Source: Algibacter pectinivorans (lineage in GTDB: Bacteria > Bacteroidota > Bacteroidia > Flavobacteriales > Flavobacteriaceae). From it: a DNA stretch of 64,000 nucleotides. The stretch is taken from contig NZ_FOMI01000005.1 in the NCBI RefSeq assembly GCF_900112595.1, positions 218,548 to 282,547 on the forward strand, given 5' to 3'. The position numbers and the translations under genes are program-made. Positions 26,989 to 35,466 of the stretch are shown piece by piece (the first letter of the stretch is position 1; each line of letters opens with the position of its first letter). The notes below the pieces were generated by a model. The model had not been told where the DNA came from. It saw nothing but the letters and a program-made list of their open reading frames with translations, and did no database searches.

Positions 26989-28531
26989 ACATGTTAAGTC
27001 TATATTTGTTTTAAGTCTTCCGTTAATATTTAAATATATATTCTTACTGCTTTTTATTGAATGGAATTTGTTTGATTTTAAAGATATTAAAGAGGATTGG
27101 CTATTTTTTTTAATAATTATTTTATTATTATTTAATAAAGTTTTTAAAAAACAGATTTTTGTAGATTTAGTGTGTTTTGTATATATGCTATATCTCATTT
27201 TGGAGACAACATCTTATATGGCTGTATCGGCCAATTTTTCATCGTCTTATATGTACTTGTTATTAGAGTCTAATAAACAAGAGTTAAGTGAGTTTACATC
27301 GGCTTATGTAAGTATGCCAATTGTACTGTTTATAGGTATTAGCTGTATTTTGTTTTTTGTAATTCGTAAACAGAAATTTAAAAGACTTATTAAACATCAA
27401 TCTATTCTTGGAGTTTTAGGAGTATTAAGTATAATCGTTTTTTTAAAGCTTACGGGGTTAATAGAAAGTAATGCGTACCATAATATTGTTAGAGGTACTT
27501 ACGGTTATTTTGATTTACAGAATAGTGTTAAGTTTAATACTGATATTAAAAAAGATGATATCAATATTAAATCAGATAATGAAGTGTTGGTGGTAGTTAT
27601 AGGTGAGTCAACTACAACTAGGCATATGCAACTATATGGATACCATAGAGAGACTACACCATATTTGAGCTCTATTAAAGATAGTCTTTTAGTTTATAAT
27701 AATGTTGTTTCTTCAGATATAATGACAACTAAGGCTGTTCCAAAAATATTAACATCATTGAATTATACAAAAAATAACACTATTGAAACAAACCTCATAG
27801 AAGTATTTAACTCTTCAAATTACAAAACATATTGGTTGTCTAATCAAAGGCCTATAGGGTACCATGATAATATAGTTAGCCAAATTGCATCATTGTCATC
27901 ATATTTTAAATTTTTTAATCATGATAATGAGGTTAAAACAATTATACATGATGAAATATTATTGCCAGAATTTAAACTTATCTTAAATCAAAAGGGTAAA
28001 AAAGTTGTTTTTATTAGGTTAATAGGAACACATTTTGATTATATTAATCGTTATCCTGATTCATATAATACTTTTGATACTATTTTAGATGTATCTAAAA
28101 AAGAAAAGATTATCAATCAGTATGATAATGCTATTTTGTATAATGACTTTATTGTTTATAAATTTATTAAAGATCTTCAAAAACAAAATAGTAAAAGTGC
28201 TTTGCTCTATTTATCTGATCATGGAGAGAATGTCTATGATGATGCAGATTTCTTTGGACGTTCTGAAGAAGCATTAACTAAAAGTATGTTTGAAATCCCT
28301 TTTTTGTTATGGACGTCAGATAGTTTTGAATTCCCTGAAGATTTCGACTATCAGCCAAATAGAGCTTTTATGGCTGATCATACTTATGAAAGTATTGGTC
28401 ATGTTTTTGGTGTTATGCATAAAAGTATGGATGCAAATCGAAGTATATTTAGTAATTCATTTGAACCTCGAAAGCGAAACGTTATAAATGACATTGATTT
28501 TGATAATTATTTTTTAGATAATAATAAATAA
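26981..28531 (+). CDS. Phosphoethanolamine transferase-like (EptA/CptA type) sulfatase-fold protein
   Basis: 516 residues: four or five membrane segments in the first 160, then a periplasmic sulfatase-fold domain. Visible sites are the metal-binding Glu in VVVIGESTT (Glu209), the likely Thr nucleophile in SSDIMTTKAVP (Thr249 or Thr250), NRYPDSY, and SDHGEN (412-417). This fits enzymes that transfer phosphoethanolamine to lipid A or core sugars. It overlaps the flippase by 8 nt and the glycosyltransferase by 1 nt (TAATG), so it is part of the same operon. Modification of LPS or the operon's own polysaccharide is inferred. Confidence 0.85.
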   Translation: MFKHVKSIFVLSLPLIFKYIFLLLFIEWNLFDFKDIKEDWLFFLIIILLLFNKVFKKQIFVDLVCFVYMLYLILETTSYMAVSANFSSSYMYLLLESNKQELSEFTSAYVSMPIVLFIGISCILFFVIRKQKFKRLIKHQSILGVLGVLSIIVFLKLTGLIESNAYHNIVRGTYGYFDLQNSVKFNTDIKKDDINIKSDNEVLVVVIGESTTTRHMQLYGYHRETTPYLSSIKDSLLVYNNVVSSDIMTTKAVPKILTSLNYTKNNTIETNLIEVFNSSNYKTYWLSNQRPIGYHDNIVSQIASLSSYFKFFNHDNEVKTIIHDEILLPEFKLILNQKGKKVVFIRLIGTHFDYINRYPDSYNTFDTILDVSKKEKIINQYDNAILYNDFIVYKFIKDLQKQNSKSALLYLSDHGENVYDDADFFGRSEEALTKSMFEIPFLLWTSDSFEFPEDFDYQPNRAFMADHTYESIGHVFGVMHKSMDANRSIFSNSFEPRKRNVINDIDFDNYFLDNNK

Positions 28532-29613
28532 TGAGCAAAAGAATATGTTTACTTACTGATAGTTTAAGTTCTGGTGGAGCAGAAAAAATGGTAGCAAACC
28601 TATCCATTTCTTTATTTAATAAAGGCTACTTAATTACTATTGTTTCTATGCGGAATAATATTGATTATGAGTATAGAGGTGAACTCTATAATTTTGGTTT
28701 GGATAAGGAAACGAATAGTAAGTTCAATGCCTTTTTAAAGTTTAAAAGCTTTTTTAGTAAAAATAAGTTTGATGTTATTATTGATCATAGAGTACGTTCG
28801 AATTTTTTAAAAGAACTTGTGTTTTCTAGATTAATATTTTCGAAATGCAAAATTATTTATTGTGTACATAATTATAAATTAAGTTACTACTTTAGTTTAT
28901 TAAAATATCCAAAACTTTCTATTTTGCCACATGTAAAAAACGCTCAATTTGTGTCTGTTTGTAGCGCAATACAATCTTGTTTACTTGAAGAATTAAACCT
29001 AAATAGTACAAGGATATATAACTATGTTTTAGTGGAGAAATTGAAAAGAAAAGCATCTGAAGTTAACGCTATTTATGAAAATAAATATATTATTGGTGTA
29101 GGGCGTTTAACTAAAATAAAACAATTTGATGTGTTAATTTCTAGTTATGCTAAATCAGATTTACCTAATAAAAATATTAAACTTATAATTTTAGGAGATG
29201 GACCTGAAAAGAAGAATTTAGAATCACTTATTTTAGAATTAAAGATGAGTGATTATGTAGAGTTAATACCTTTTATGGATAACCCATACAAAATGATACA
29301 AGATGCTAAATGTTTAGTGTTAACGAGTAAAGTAGAGGGGTTTCCAATGGTAATTATTGAAAGTTTAAGCTTAAGAGTGCCTGTTGTAGCTTTTAATTGT
29401 AAAAGCGGGCCTAATGAGATGATAAGGCATAATATTAATGGACTATTGGTTCTAGATCAAAATAAAGAAGAGCTAACAAAAGCTTTAAATAAATTAATTC
29501 TTGATAATTCTTTTTATAAATCTATAAAAGAAAACGTTCAAAATGGTTTGGAGCGGTTTTCTGAATCTCAAGTTATCGCAGAATGGGTTTATCTTTTTAA
29601 AAGCGAAAGATAA
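28531..29613 (+). CDS. Glycosyltransferase family 4 (GT-B)
   Basis: 360 residues. The N-terminal SGGAEKMVANLS and the C-terminal nucleotide-sugar site (VGRLTKIKQFDVLI, then EGFPMVIIESLSLRVPVVAF with the E-x7-E pattern) mark a GT4 retaining glycosyltransferase. The donor and acceptor cannot be read. It shares a TAATG overlap with the phosphoethanolamine transferase gene. Its 3' end overlaps the end of the convergent GT2 gene by 25 bp. Confidence 0.9.
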   Translation: MSKRICLLTDSLSSGGAEKMVANLSISLFNKGYLITIVSMRNNIDYEYRGELYNFGLDKETNSKFNAFLKFKSFFSKNKFDVIIDHRVRSNFLKELVFSRLIFSKCKIIYCVHNYKLSYYFSLLKYPKLSILPHVKNAQFVSVCSAIQSCLLEELNLNSTRIYNYVLVEKLKRKASEVNAIYENKYIIGVGRLTKIKQFDVLISSYAKSDLPNKNIKLIILGDGPEKKNLESLILELKMSDYVELIPFMDNPYKMIQDAKCLVLTSKVEGFPMVIIESLSLRVPVVAFNCKSGPNEMIRHNINGLLVLDQNKEELTKALNKLILDNSFYKSIKENVQNGLERFSESQVIAEWVYLFKSER

Positions 29614-30500
29614 AATGATTTTAAGTAATAGAATACCCGAATTGGTAAATAAAACTTAATTTTTCTAATAAATGATAAATTTGAAACATCAATTTTTTCT
29701 TTATAGAATTTTACAAGTTTATCATTCCTTTCCATCTTGTAAAGAATTAAGAGTTTAAAATAAATAAAATCAATATAAGGTTTTAACGTGGCTTGATTTT
29801 TATTCGTTAAATATTTAGAGTAATCTGGCGGATTTCTTTTTATGCTTGAATTTGGTGAGGTTAATTGATTATTAAAACCTCTTAAATAATAAATTCTTTT
29901 TACTTTATAAAAAGTGATATTGTACTTTAAAAAACACCTTATAAAAAAATCTTCTTCCTCGCCGTATTTTATAGTCTCATTAAATGCTCCAATATTTTTA
30001 AAAACACTTTTTTTAATAACTAAAGCACTTGGGCCAAAAATATTTTTTTTTAAACTAAAGTAGTTAGATACAATTTGTATTTGATTAGGCTTGAATGCAG
30101 TAGTTGATAAATTTGCCTTTTGTTTTGGTCTTAATACTTTTACTCCTGTAGCTAATACTTCAGAGCTTGGTTGGTGTTTAATTAAATTAAAAATGCACAT
30201 TAAATAATCTTCACACCATAAATCGTCTGCATCTAAAAAAGCAATATATTCATATTTAGCATGTTTAATACCAGAATTCCTGGCATTAGATAATCCTTTG
30301 TTTTTTTGATTAAAAATTTTAATTCTGGAATCTAAAAAACGCTTAACAACATCAATACTCCTGTCGGTTGAGCCATCATTAATAATAACGATTTCAAAGT
30401 TTTTGTAATTTTGATTTAGTACACTATTTAGAGTGTTTTCAATATAATCTTCCTTATTATAAAGCGGGATAACTACAGAGAAAAAAAGTTCTTTAAGCAT
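29589..30500 (-). CDS. Glycosyltransferase family 2 (GT-A)
   Basis: 303 residues. The N-terminal FSVVIPLYNKEDYIENTLNS, IINDGSTDRS and the DXD-type site AFLDADDLW are classic for GT2 inverting enzymes. GEEEDFFIRC follows later. It is cytoplasmic with a basic C-terminus. It starts 4 bp after the second GT2 gene in a minus-strand operon led by ftsE, and its tail overlaps the convergent GT4 gene. Confidence 0.9.
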   Translation of the reverse strand: MLKELFFSVVIPLYNKEDYIENTLNSVLNQNYKNFEIVIINDGSTDRSIDVVKRFLDSRIKIFNQKNKGLSNARNSGIKHAKYEYIAFLDADDLWCEDYLMCIFNLIKHQPSSEVLATGVKVLRPKQKANLSTTAFKPNQIQIVSNYFSLKKNIFGPSALVIKKSVFKNIGAFNETIKYGEEEDFFIRCFLKYNITFYKVKRIYYLRGFNNQLTSPNSSIKRNPPDYSKYLTNKNQATLKPYIDFIYFKLLILYKMERNDKLVKFYKEKIDVSNLSFIRKIKFYLPIRVFYYLKSFYLSLLKR

Positions 30501-30504
30501 AATG

Positions 30505-31395
30505 TTATGAGTCTAAATCTTTATAACAGATATATGATAACTTATATAGTTGTAATATAAACATATTTGGCTTTGAGCCTAACAAATTACGCTCCATTAC
30601 TTTATTAAACATCTGGTAAAAAAGGCTTATAAAGTAGTTTAATTTATATTTTTTTAGGTTAATAAATACGGAAAGCAACTTGTTGCTATGCTCAAAAAAC
30701 ATACGGTCATTATAAAGCTTTAATAAGACACTTATAAATTCTTTAACTTTGTTTAAATACACCTTGTTATCTTCTATTCCAAAATGATACACTTCATTAT
30801 TTATGTGAAGCACATTAACCTTGTACTCTTTTAATAGCCCTCCAAAAAAAACATCTAGACCATAACTTTTTATTTTTATTTGCGAATTTATTTTAGAAAA
30901 AATTGACTTTTTAATAAGGAAATTCGCGGAAATAACTATCTGGTAAGGATTTAAGTTGCGCTTTTTAGCATTAACTTCTTCAAAATTTTTGCCAAAATTA
31001 TACCGTAAGGTTTTGTTTTTTTGAGGTTTTATATTTTTGTAAGCAAAGCCACCATAAATAGCTTCGTAGTTGGAGTTAATATTTTCAAGATGCTTTACAA
31101 TAAATTTATCAGATTTTGGCATTACATCGGCATCCAAAAATAAAAGCCAATTAAAGTTTGAATGCTCCGAGAGTATTTGTCTAGATTTTGTTCTACCATT
31201 ATTTTTATTAGAATAGATAATAGAGGTGTGATCTAGACTGTCTACAAAGGCTTTGTTTATATCAACAAATTTTGTTGATCCGTCTTCAATACAAATAATT
31301 TCAAAGTTAATTTTAGCATTAGTTGCTTGCTTATGGATGTCCTCAACTAAGCTAGAAATAGAATAATTATAAACAGGTATTAGTATGGATAGCAT
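30505..31395 (-). CDS. Glycosyltransferase family 2 (GT-A)
   Basis: 296 residues. It starts MLSILIPVYNYSISSLVEDI, with CIEDGST and the metal site LFLDADVMP of GT2 enzymes. The C-terminal third is rich in Lys, Asn, Tyr and Phe with no clear membrane segment. It begins 2 bp after the stop of ftsE and is followed 4 bp later by another GT2 gene. The acceptor is unknown; a surface polysaccharide is inferred from the neighbours. Confidence 0.88.
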   Translation of the reverse strand: MLSILIPVYNYSISSLVEDIHKQATNAKINFEIICIEDGSTKFVDINKAFVDSLDHTSIIYSNKNNGRTKSRQILSEHSNFNWLLFLDADVMPKSDKFIVKHLENINSNYEAIYGGFAYKNIKPQKNKTLRYNFGKNFEEVNAKKRNLNPYQIVISANFLIKKSIFSKINSQIKIKSYGLDVFFGGLLKEYKVNVLHINNEVYHFGIEDNKVYLNKVKEFISVLLKLYNDRMFFEHSNKLLSVFINLKKYKLNYFISLFYQMFNKVMERNLLGSKPNMFILQLYKLSYICYKDLDS

Positions 31396-31397
31396 AG

Positions 31398-32081
31398 TTA
31401 ATTTTTACGTTGCACTACCTCGTAAACCTGATTCTCATCACACTTTAAAGTTTTGCTTGGATATTTTAAAAGTAGAGCATAGTCGTGAGTAGCCATTAAA
31501 ATGGTATTGCCATTTTTATTAATGTCTTGGAGTACTTCCATTACTTCTACACTAGTTTGCGGGTCTAAATTTCCGGTAGGCTCGTCGGCAAGTATAAGTT
31601 CTGGGTCGTTTAATAAAGCTCTAGCTATAGCAACACGTTGTTGCTCGCCTCCAGAAAGCTCATGCGGGAATTTAAAACCTTTGGTTTTCATATCAACTTT
31701 GGTTAAAACCTCTTCTACACGGGTTTTCATTTTGTCTTTGTCTTTCCAGCCTGTCGCTTTTAATACAAAAAGTAAATTATCGTTAATGGTTCTATCCGTA
31801 AGTAATTTAAAATCTTGAAAAACAACACCTAATTTACGGCGTAAATACGGGATGTCTTTTTCTTTTAAGTTTTTTAAATTGAAATCTACAATATGGCCTT
31901 CACCTTCAGTTAAAGGTAAATCGCCGTAAAGTGTTTTCATAAAACTACTCTTTCCCGTTCCTGTTTTTCCAATTAAATAAACAAAATCACCCTTGTTTAT
32001 TTCTACATTTACGTCGGATAACACTAAGCTATCTCCTTGAAAAATAGATGCGTTTTTTAATTGTAAAATGGAATTTGACAT
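31398..32081 (-). CDS. ftsE: FtsE-type cell-division ABC ATPase
   Basis: A 227-residue ABC ATPase. Walker A is GKTGTGKSSFMK, the signature is LSGGEQQRVAIARALLN, Walker B is LILADEPTGNLDP, and the H-loop is MATHDY. The compact size and ALLNDPELILADEPTGNLDP fit FtsE, which with FtsX controls peptidoglycan hydrolases at the division site. No ftsX lies beside it; instead two GT2 genes follow within 2 and 4 bp. LolD-like ATPases are the main alternative. Confidence 0.85.
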   Translation of the reverse strand: MSNSILQLKNASIFQGDSLVLSDVNVEINKGDFVYLIGKTGTGKSSFMKTLYGDLPLTEGEGHIVDFNLKNLKEKDIPYLRRKLGVVFQDFKLLTDRTINDNLLFVLKATGWKDKDKMKTRVEEVLTKVDMKTKGFKFPHELSGGEQQRVAIARALLNDPELILADEPTGNLDPQTSVEVMEVLQDINKNGNTILMATHDYALLLKYPSKTLKCDENQVYEVVQRKN

Positions 32082-32200
32082 AAGGTAATTAAAGATTTTG
32101 TTACTGATGTAAATGTATTATTTAAAACTTGAAAGTAAAAGTTTAACGTAAAAAGAATAAAAAAAGTCTACGGGCAATGGGTTATTGGTTTAATTATCGA

Positions 32201-32259
32201 TTCTCCCGTCTCCCGTCTTTCGTCTCCCGTCTCTGGTCTTCTAACTTCCATCTTCCATC
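32201..32259. repeat. Imperfect tandem pyrimidine repeat (TCTCCCG type)
   Basis: Seven-base units TCTCCCG, TCTCCCG, TCTTTCG, TCTCCCG and TCTCTGG in a row, then TCTTCTAACTTCC and ATCTTCCATC. One strand is almost all pyrimidine. It lies between the divergent ftsE and TPR genes. Confidence 0.6.
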
Positions 32260-32333
32260 ATTTCCACGCATTCATTTTTTTCAACATTTGTTAACTTGAT
32301 TATAATTATGGCACGATTATTACGTTATTAATT

Positions 32334-32341
32334 TATCTTTG
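32334..32341 (+). promoter_or_regulatory. -7 box TATCTTTG for the TPR gene
   Basis: A perfect TAnnTTTG match 26 bp before the ATG of the TPR gene. A TGGCAC element lies 20 bp further upstream. Confidence 0.5.
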
Positions 32342-32367
32342 ATTTTAAATTATAAAACGAATCGTAA

Positions 32368-35300
32368 ATGACTAAGAAAAGTATCGTTTCATTACTAGTA
32401 GCTATAAGTTTTGGTTTTCAAGTAATAGCTCAGCAATCTGCAACATATACAAGTAATTTAGTCGATTATCAAAAAGCCTTATCGCTTTACAATAATCAAC
32501 AATATAATGCTGCCCAATCCTTGTTTAGTACGGTTAAAAAAACAACTACTGAAGATGTTTTAAAATCCGATTGCGCCTATTATATTGCTAATTGTGCTGT
32601 ACGTTTAAACCAACAAAATGCAGATCAATTAATCGAGAATTTTGTAGAAGACTATCCTACAAGCACAAAAAAGAATACCGCCTACGTAGATGTAGCCGAT
32701 TATTACTTCGAAAACTCCAAATATTCGTATGCTAGAAAATGGTATAATAAGGTTGATGAACAAGCATTAAGCGGTAAAGAACGCGAAAAATTCTACTTTA
32801 ATAATGGGTATACAGCCTTTACAACTAAGCAATATAAAGATGCTAGAAAGTATTTAAGTAAAGTTGAAAACTCTCAAGAATTTGGTTCTCAAGCTAAGTA
32901 TTATATAGGTTTTATGGCTTATGAAGGCGACGATTATGATAGAGCCAACGAGTATTTCGAGCAAGTAAGCGACCAAGAACAATACAAAGAAAAGCTATCT
33001 TACTATCAAGCCGATTTAAACTTTAAATTAGGGAAATTTGACGAAGCTATTAAATTAGCTAAAGACCGGTTAGAAACTAGTGATGCTAACGAAGTTTCAG
33101 AGCTATCTAAAATTATAGGGGAAAGCTATTTTAATTTAGAAAAATACGCTGAAGCTATTCCGTATTTAACCAAATACAAAGGAAAAAAGGGCAAGTGGAG
33201 TAATACCGATTTTTATCAATTAGGATATGCCTATTATAAACAAAAGGATTACGAAAACGCTATTTCCGAGTTCAATAAAATAGTAGGAGGGAACAATTCA
33301 ATTGCTCAAAATGCCTATTATCATTTAGCCGAAAGTTATGTGAATCTAAACAAAAAGCAGGAAGCTTTAAACGCTTTTAGAAATGCATCGCAAATGAATT
33401 TCGATTTGAAAATTCAAGAAGATGCTTGGTTAAATTACGCTAAAATTAGTTATGAAATTGGTAATCCTTATCAATCGGCACCACAAGTATTAGCAGGCTA
33501 TTTAGAAAAATATCCAGATAGTAGTTATAGGGATGAAATAGAAACGCTGTTAATCGATTCGTACATTACATCAAAAAATTACAACGAAGCTTTAGCCTTA
33601 TTAGAAAGTAAAAAAAGTTTCGAAAATAAAGTAGCCTATCAAAAAGTAGCTTTTTATCGAGGTTTAGAGTTGTATAACGAAGGCGATTATCAAGAAGCAG
33701 AAGCACTTTTTGATGCGTCTTTAAAAGAATCTCAAGATCAAAAATACACGGCAAGAGCAACTTTTTGGAAAGCCGAAGCCGATTATAATTTAACAAACTA
33801 CGACGATGCTTTAATTGGATTCAAACAATTTCAACAACAGGCCCAAGCATCAGAAACTCCCGAGTATGAAAATCTAGATTATAATCTGGCTTACACTTAT
33901 TTCAAATTAAAAAATTACGATAGGTCTACAGAGTATTTCAATACTTTCATCACTAATAAAAGAGAAGATCAATTAAGATTGAATGATGCCTATTTACGTT
34001 TAGGCGATGGTTATTTTGTGTCTAGCCAATACCAAAGTGCTATTTCTGCCTACGATAATGCCATAAAATTAAATAAAATTGATTCAGATTATCCAGCATT
34101 TCAAAAAGCAATTAGTATCGGGTATGCGGGACAAACATCGGCTAAAATTAAGGCTTTACAACAATTTATTTCAGATTATCCAAAATCAAAATTACGAGAT
34201 GATGCGCTTTACGATTTAGGGAATTCTTATATAAAAGACAATAATACAGCCAAAGGTATGGCAGCTTATAATCAGTTAGCAAGCGAGTATAGAATGAGCT
34301 CTTTTGTGCCAAAAGCATTGCTTCGTCAAGGTCTAGTGTATTATAATGGCGCCGAAAATGAAAATGCTTTAACCAAGTTTAAAAAAGTAGCTGGAGACTA
34401 TCCAGGAACGCCAGAAGCAGTTCAAGCGGTATCTACAGCGCGTTTAATTTATATCGATTTAGGTCGTGTAGATGATTATGCTAATTGGGTAAAACAGTTA
34501 GATTATGTCGAGGTTACCGATGCCGATTTAGATAACGCAACCTACGAAGCAGCCGAAAAACAATATTTAGATAACAATACCGATAAAGCCATAAAACAAT
34601 TTAATGGGTATTTAAATCAATTTCCTAATGGTTTACATGCTTTGCAATCGCATTTCTATGTGGCGCAATTGTATTACAAAAAGGATTTGTTAGAAAACGC
34701 CGCACCGCATTATAAATATGTTGCCGATGCTAGTCGTAACGAATTTACAGAACAAGCTTTAACGCGTTTATCGCAATTTTATCTAGAAAGTAAAAGCTGG
34801 AATAAAGCCATTCCTATTTTAAGCCGTTTGGAAAATGAAGCTAACTACCCGCAAAATATTGTCTTCGCGCAATCTAATTTAATGAAGGCCAATTATCAAT
34901 TAGAAAATTACGACAATGCTGTGGCTTACGCCGAAAAAGTGTTGGCAAGTTCTACTATCGATAATAAAATTAAAGGCGACGCCCATATTATTATAGCACG
35001 TTCGGCAATTAAAACGGGTAACGAAGCTAAAGCAAAAACAGCCTATGCAAATGTAGAAGGTGTTGCTACAGGCGAAACAGCTGCCGAAGCCTTGTATTAC
35101 AATGCTTATTTTAAAACTAAGGAAGGTAAACACGAGGCATCAAATACTACGGTACAAAAATTAGCCAAAGATTATTCGGGGTATAAATATTATAGCGCCA
35201 AAGGCTTAGTGCTTATGGCTAAAAATTACTATGCTTTAAACGATGCGTTTCAGGCCACTTATATTCTAGAAAGTGTTATTCAAAACTTCTCAGAATTCGA

Positions 35301-35388
35301 CGATGTGGTTTCAGAGGCAAAAACCGAATTAAGCAAAATCAAGAAGGAAGAAGCAAAAACAAATTCATCAATTTTACCAGAAGATTAA
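32368..35388 (+). CDS. Large exported tetratricopeptide-repeat protein
   Basis: 1006 residues. The N-terminal signal peptide ends near FQVIAQQ; the rest is almost wholly TPR and TPR-like helical pairs (for example QYNAAQSLFSTVKK, AEAIPYLTKYKGKKG, DNAVAYAEKVLA), so a long solenoid in the periplasm or at the outer membrane is likely. The tail is short and charged. It is followed 78 bp later by an outer-membrane barrel gene on the same strand. The pair looks like a TPR/porin complex, but its function is not known to me. Confidence 0.8.
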   Translation: MTKKSIVSLLVAISFGFQVIAQQSATYTSNLVDYQKALSLYNNQQYNAAQSLFSTVKKTTTEDVLKSDCAYYIANCAVRLNQQNADQLIENFVEDYPTSTKKNTAYVDVADYYFENSKYSYARKWYNKVDEQALSGKEREKFYFNNGYTAFTTKQYKDARKYLSKVENSQEFGSQAKYYIGFMAYEGDDYDRANEYFEQVSDQEQYKEKLSYYQADLNFKLGKFDEAIKLAKDRLETSDANEVSELSKIIGESYFNLEKYAEAIPYLTKYKGKKGKWSNTDFYQLGYAYYKQKDYENAISEFNKIVGGNNSIAQNAYYHLAESYVNLNKKQEALNAFRNASQMNFDLKIQEDAWLNYAKISYEIGNPYQSAPQVLAGYLEKYPDSSYRDEIETLLIDSYITSKNYNEALALLESKKSFENKVAYQKVAFYRGLELYNEGDYQEAEALFDASLKESQDQKYTARATFWKAEADYNLTNYDDALIGFKQFQQQAQASETPEYENLDYNLAYTYFKLKNYDRSTEYFNTFITNKREDQLRLNDAYLRLGDGYFVSSQYQSAISAYDNAIKLNKIDSDYPAFQKAISIGYAGQTSAKIKALQQFISDYPKSKLRDDALYDLGNSYIKDNNTAKGMAAYNQLASEYRMSSFVPKALLRQGLVYYNGAENENALTKFKKVAGDYPGTPEAVQAVSTARLIYIDLGRVDDYANWVKQLDYVEVTDADLDNATYEAAEKQYLDNNTDKAIKQFNGYLNQFPNGLHALQSHFYVAQLYYKKDLLENAAPHYKYVADASRNEFTEQALTRLSQFYLESKSWNKAIPILSRLENEANYPQNIVFAQSNLMKANYQLENYDNAVAYAEKVLASSTIDNKIKGDAHIIIARSAIKTGNEAKAKTAYANVEGVATGETAAEALYYNAYFKTKEGKHEASNTTVQKLAKDYSGYKYYSAKGLVLMAKNYYALNDAFQATYILESVIQNFSEFDDVVSEAKTELSKIKKEEAKTNSSILPED

Positions 35389-35466
35389 TTTTAATAAGAA
35401 GTTAACATGTTATGCTTAAACTACCTAAGCATGTCATCAATCGTAAAACAAAAAAAATCTATACGT

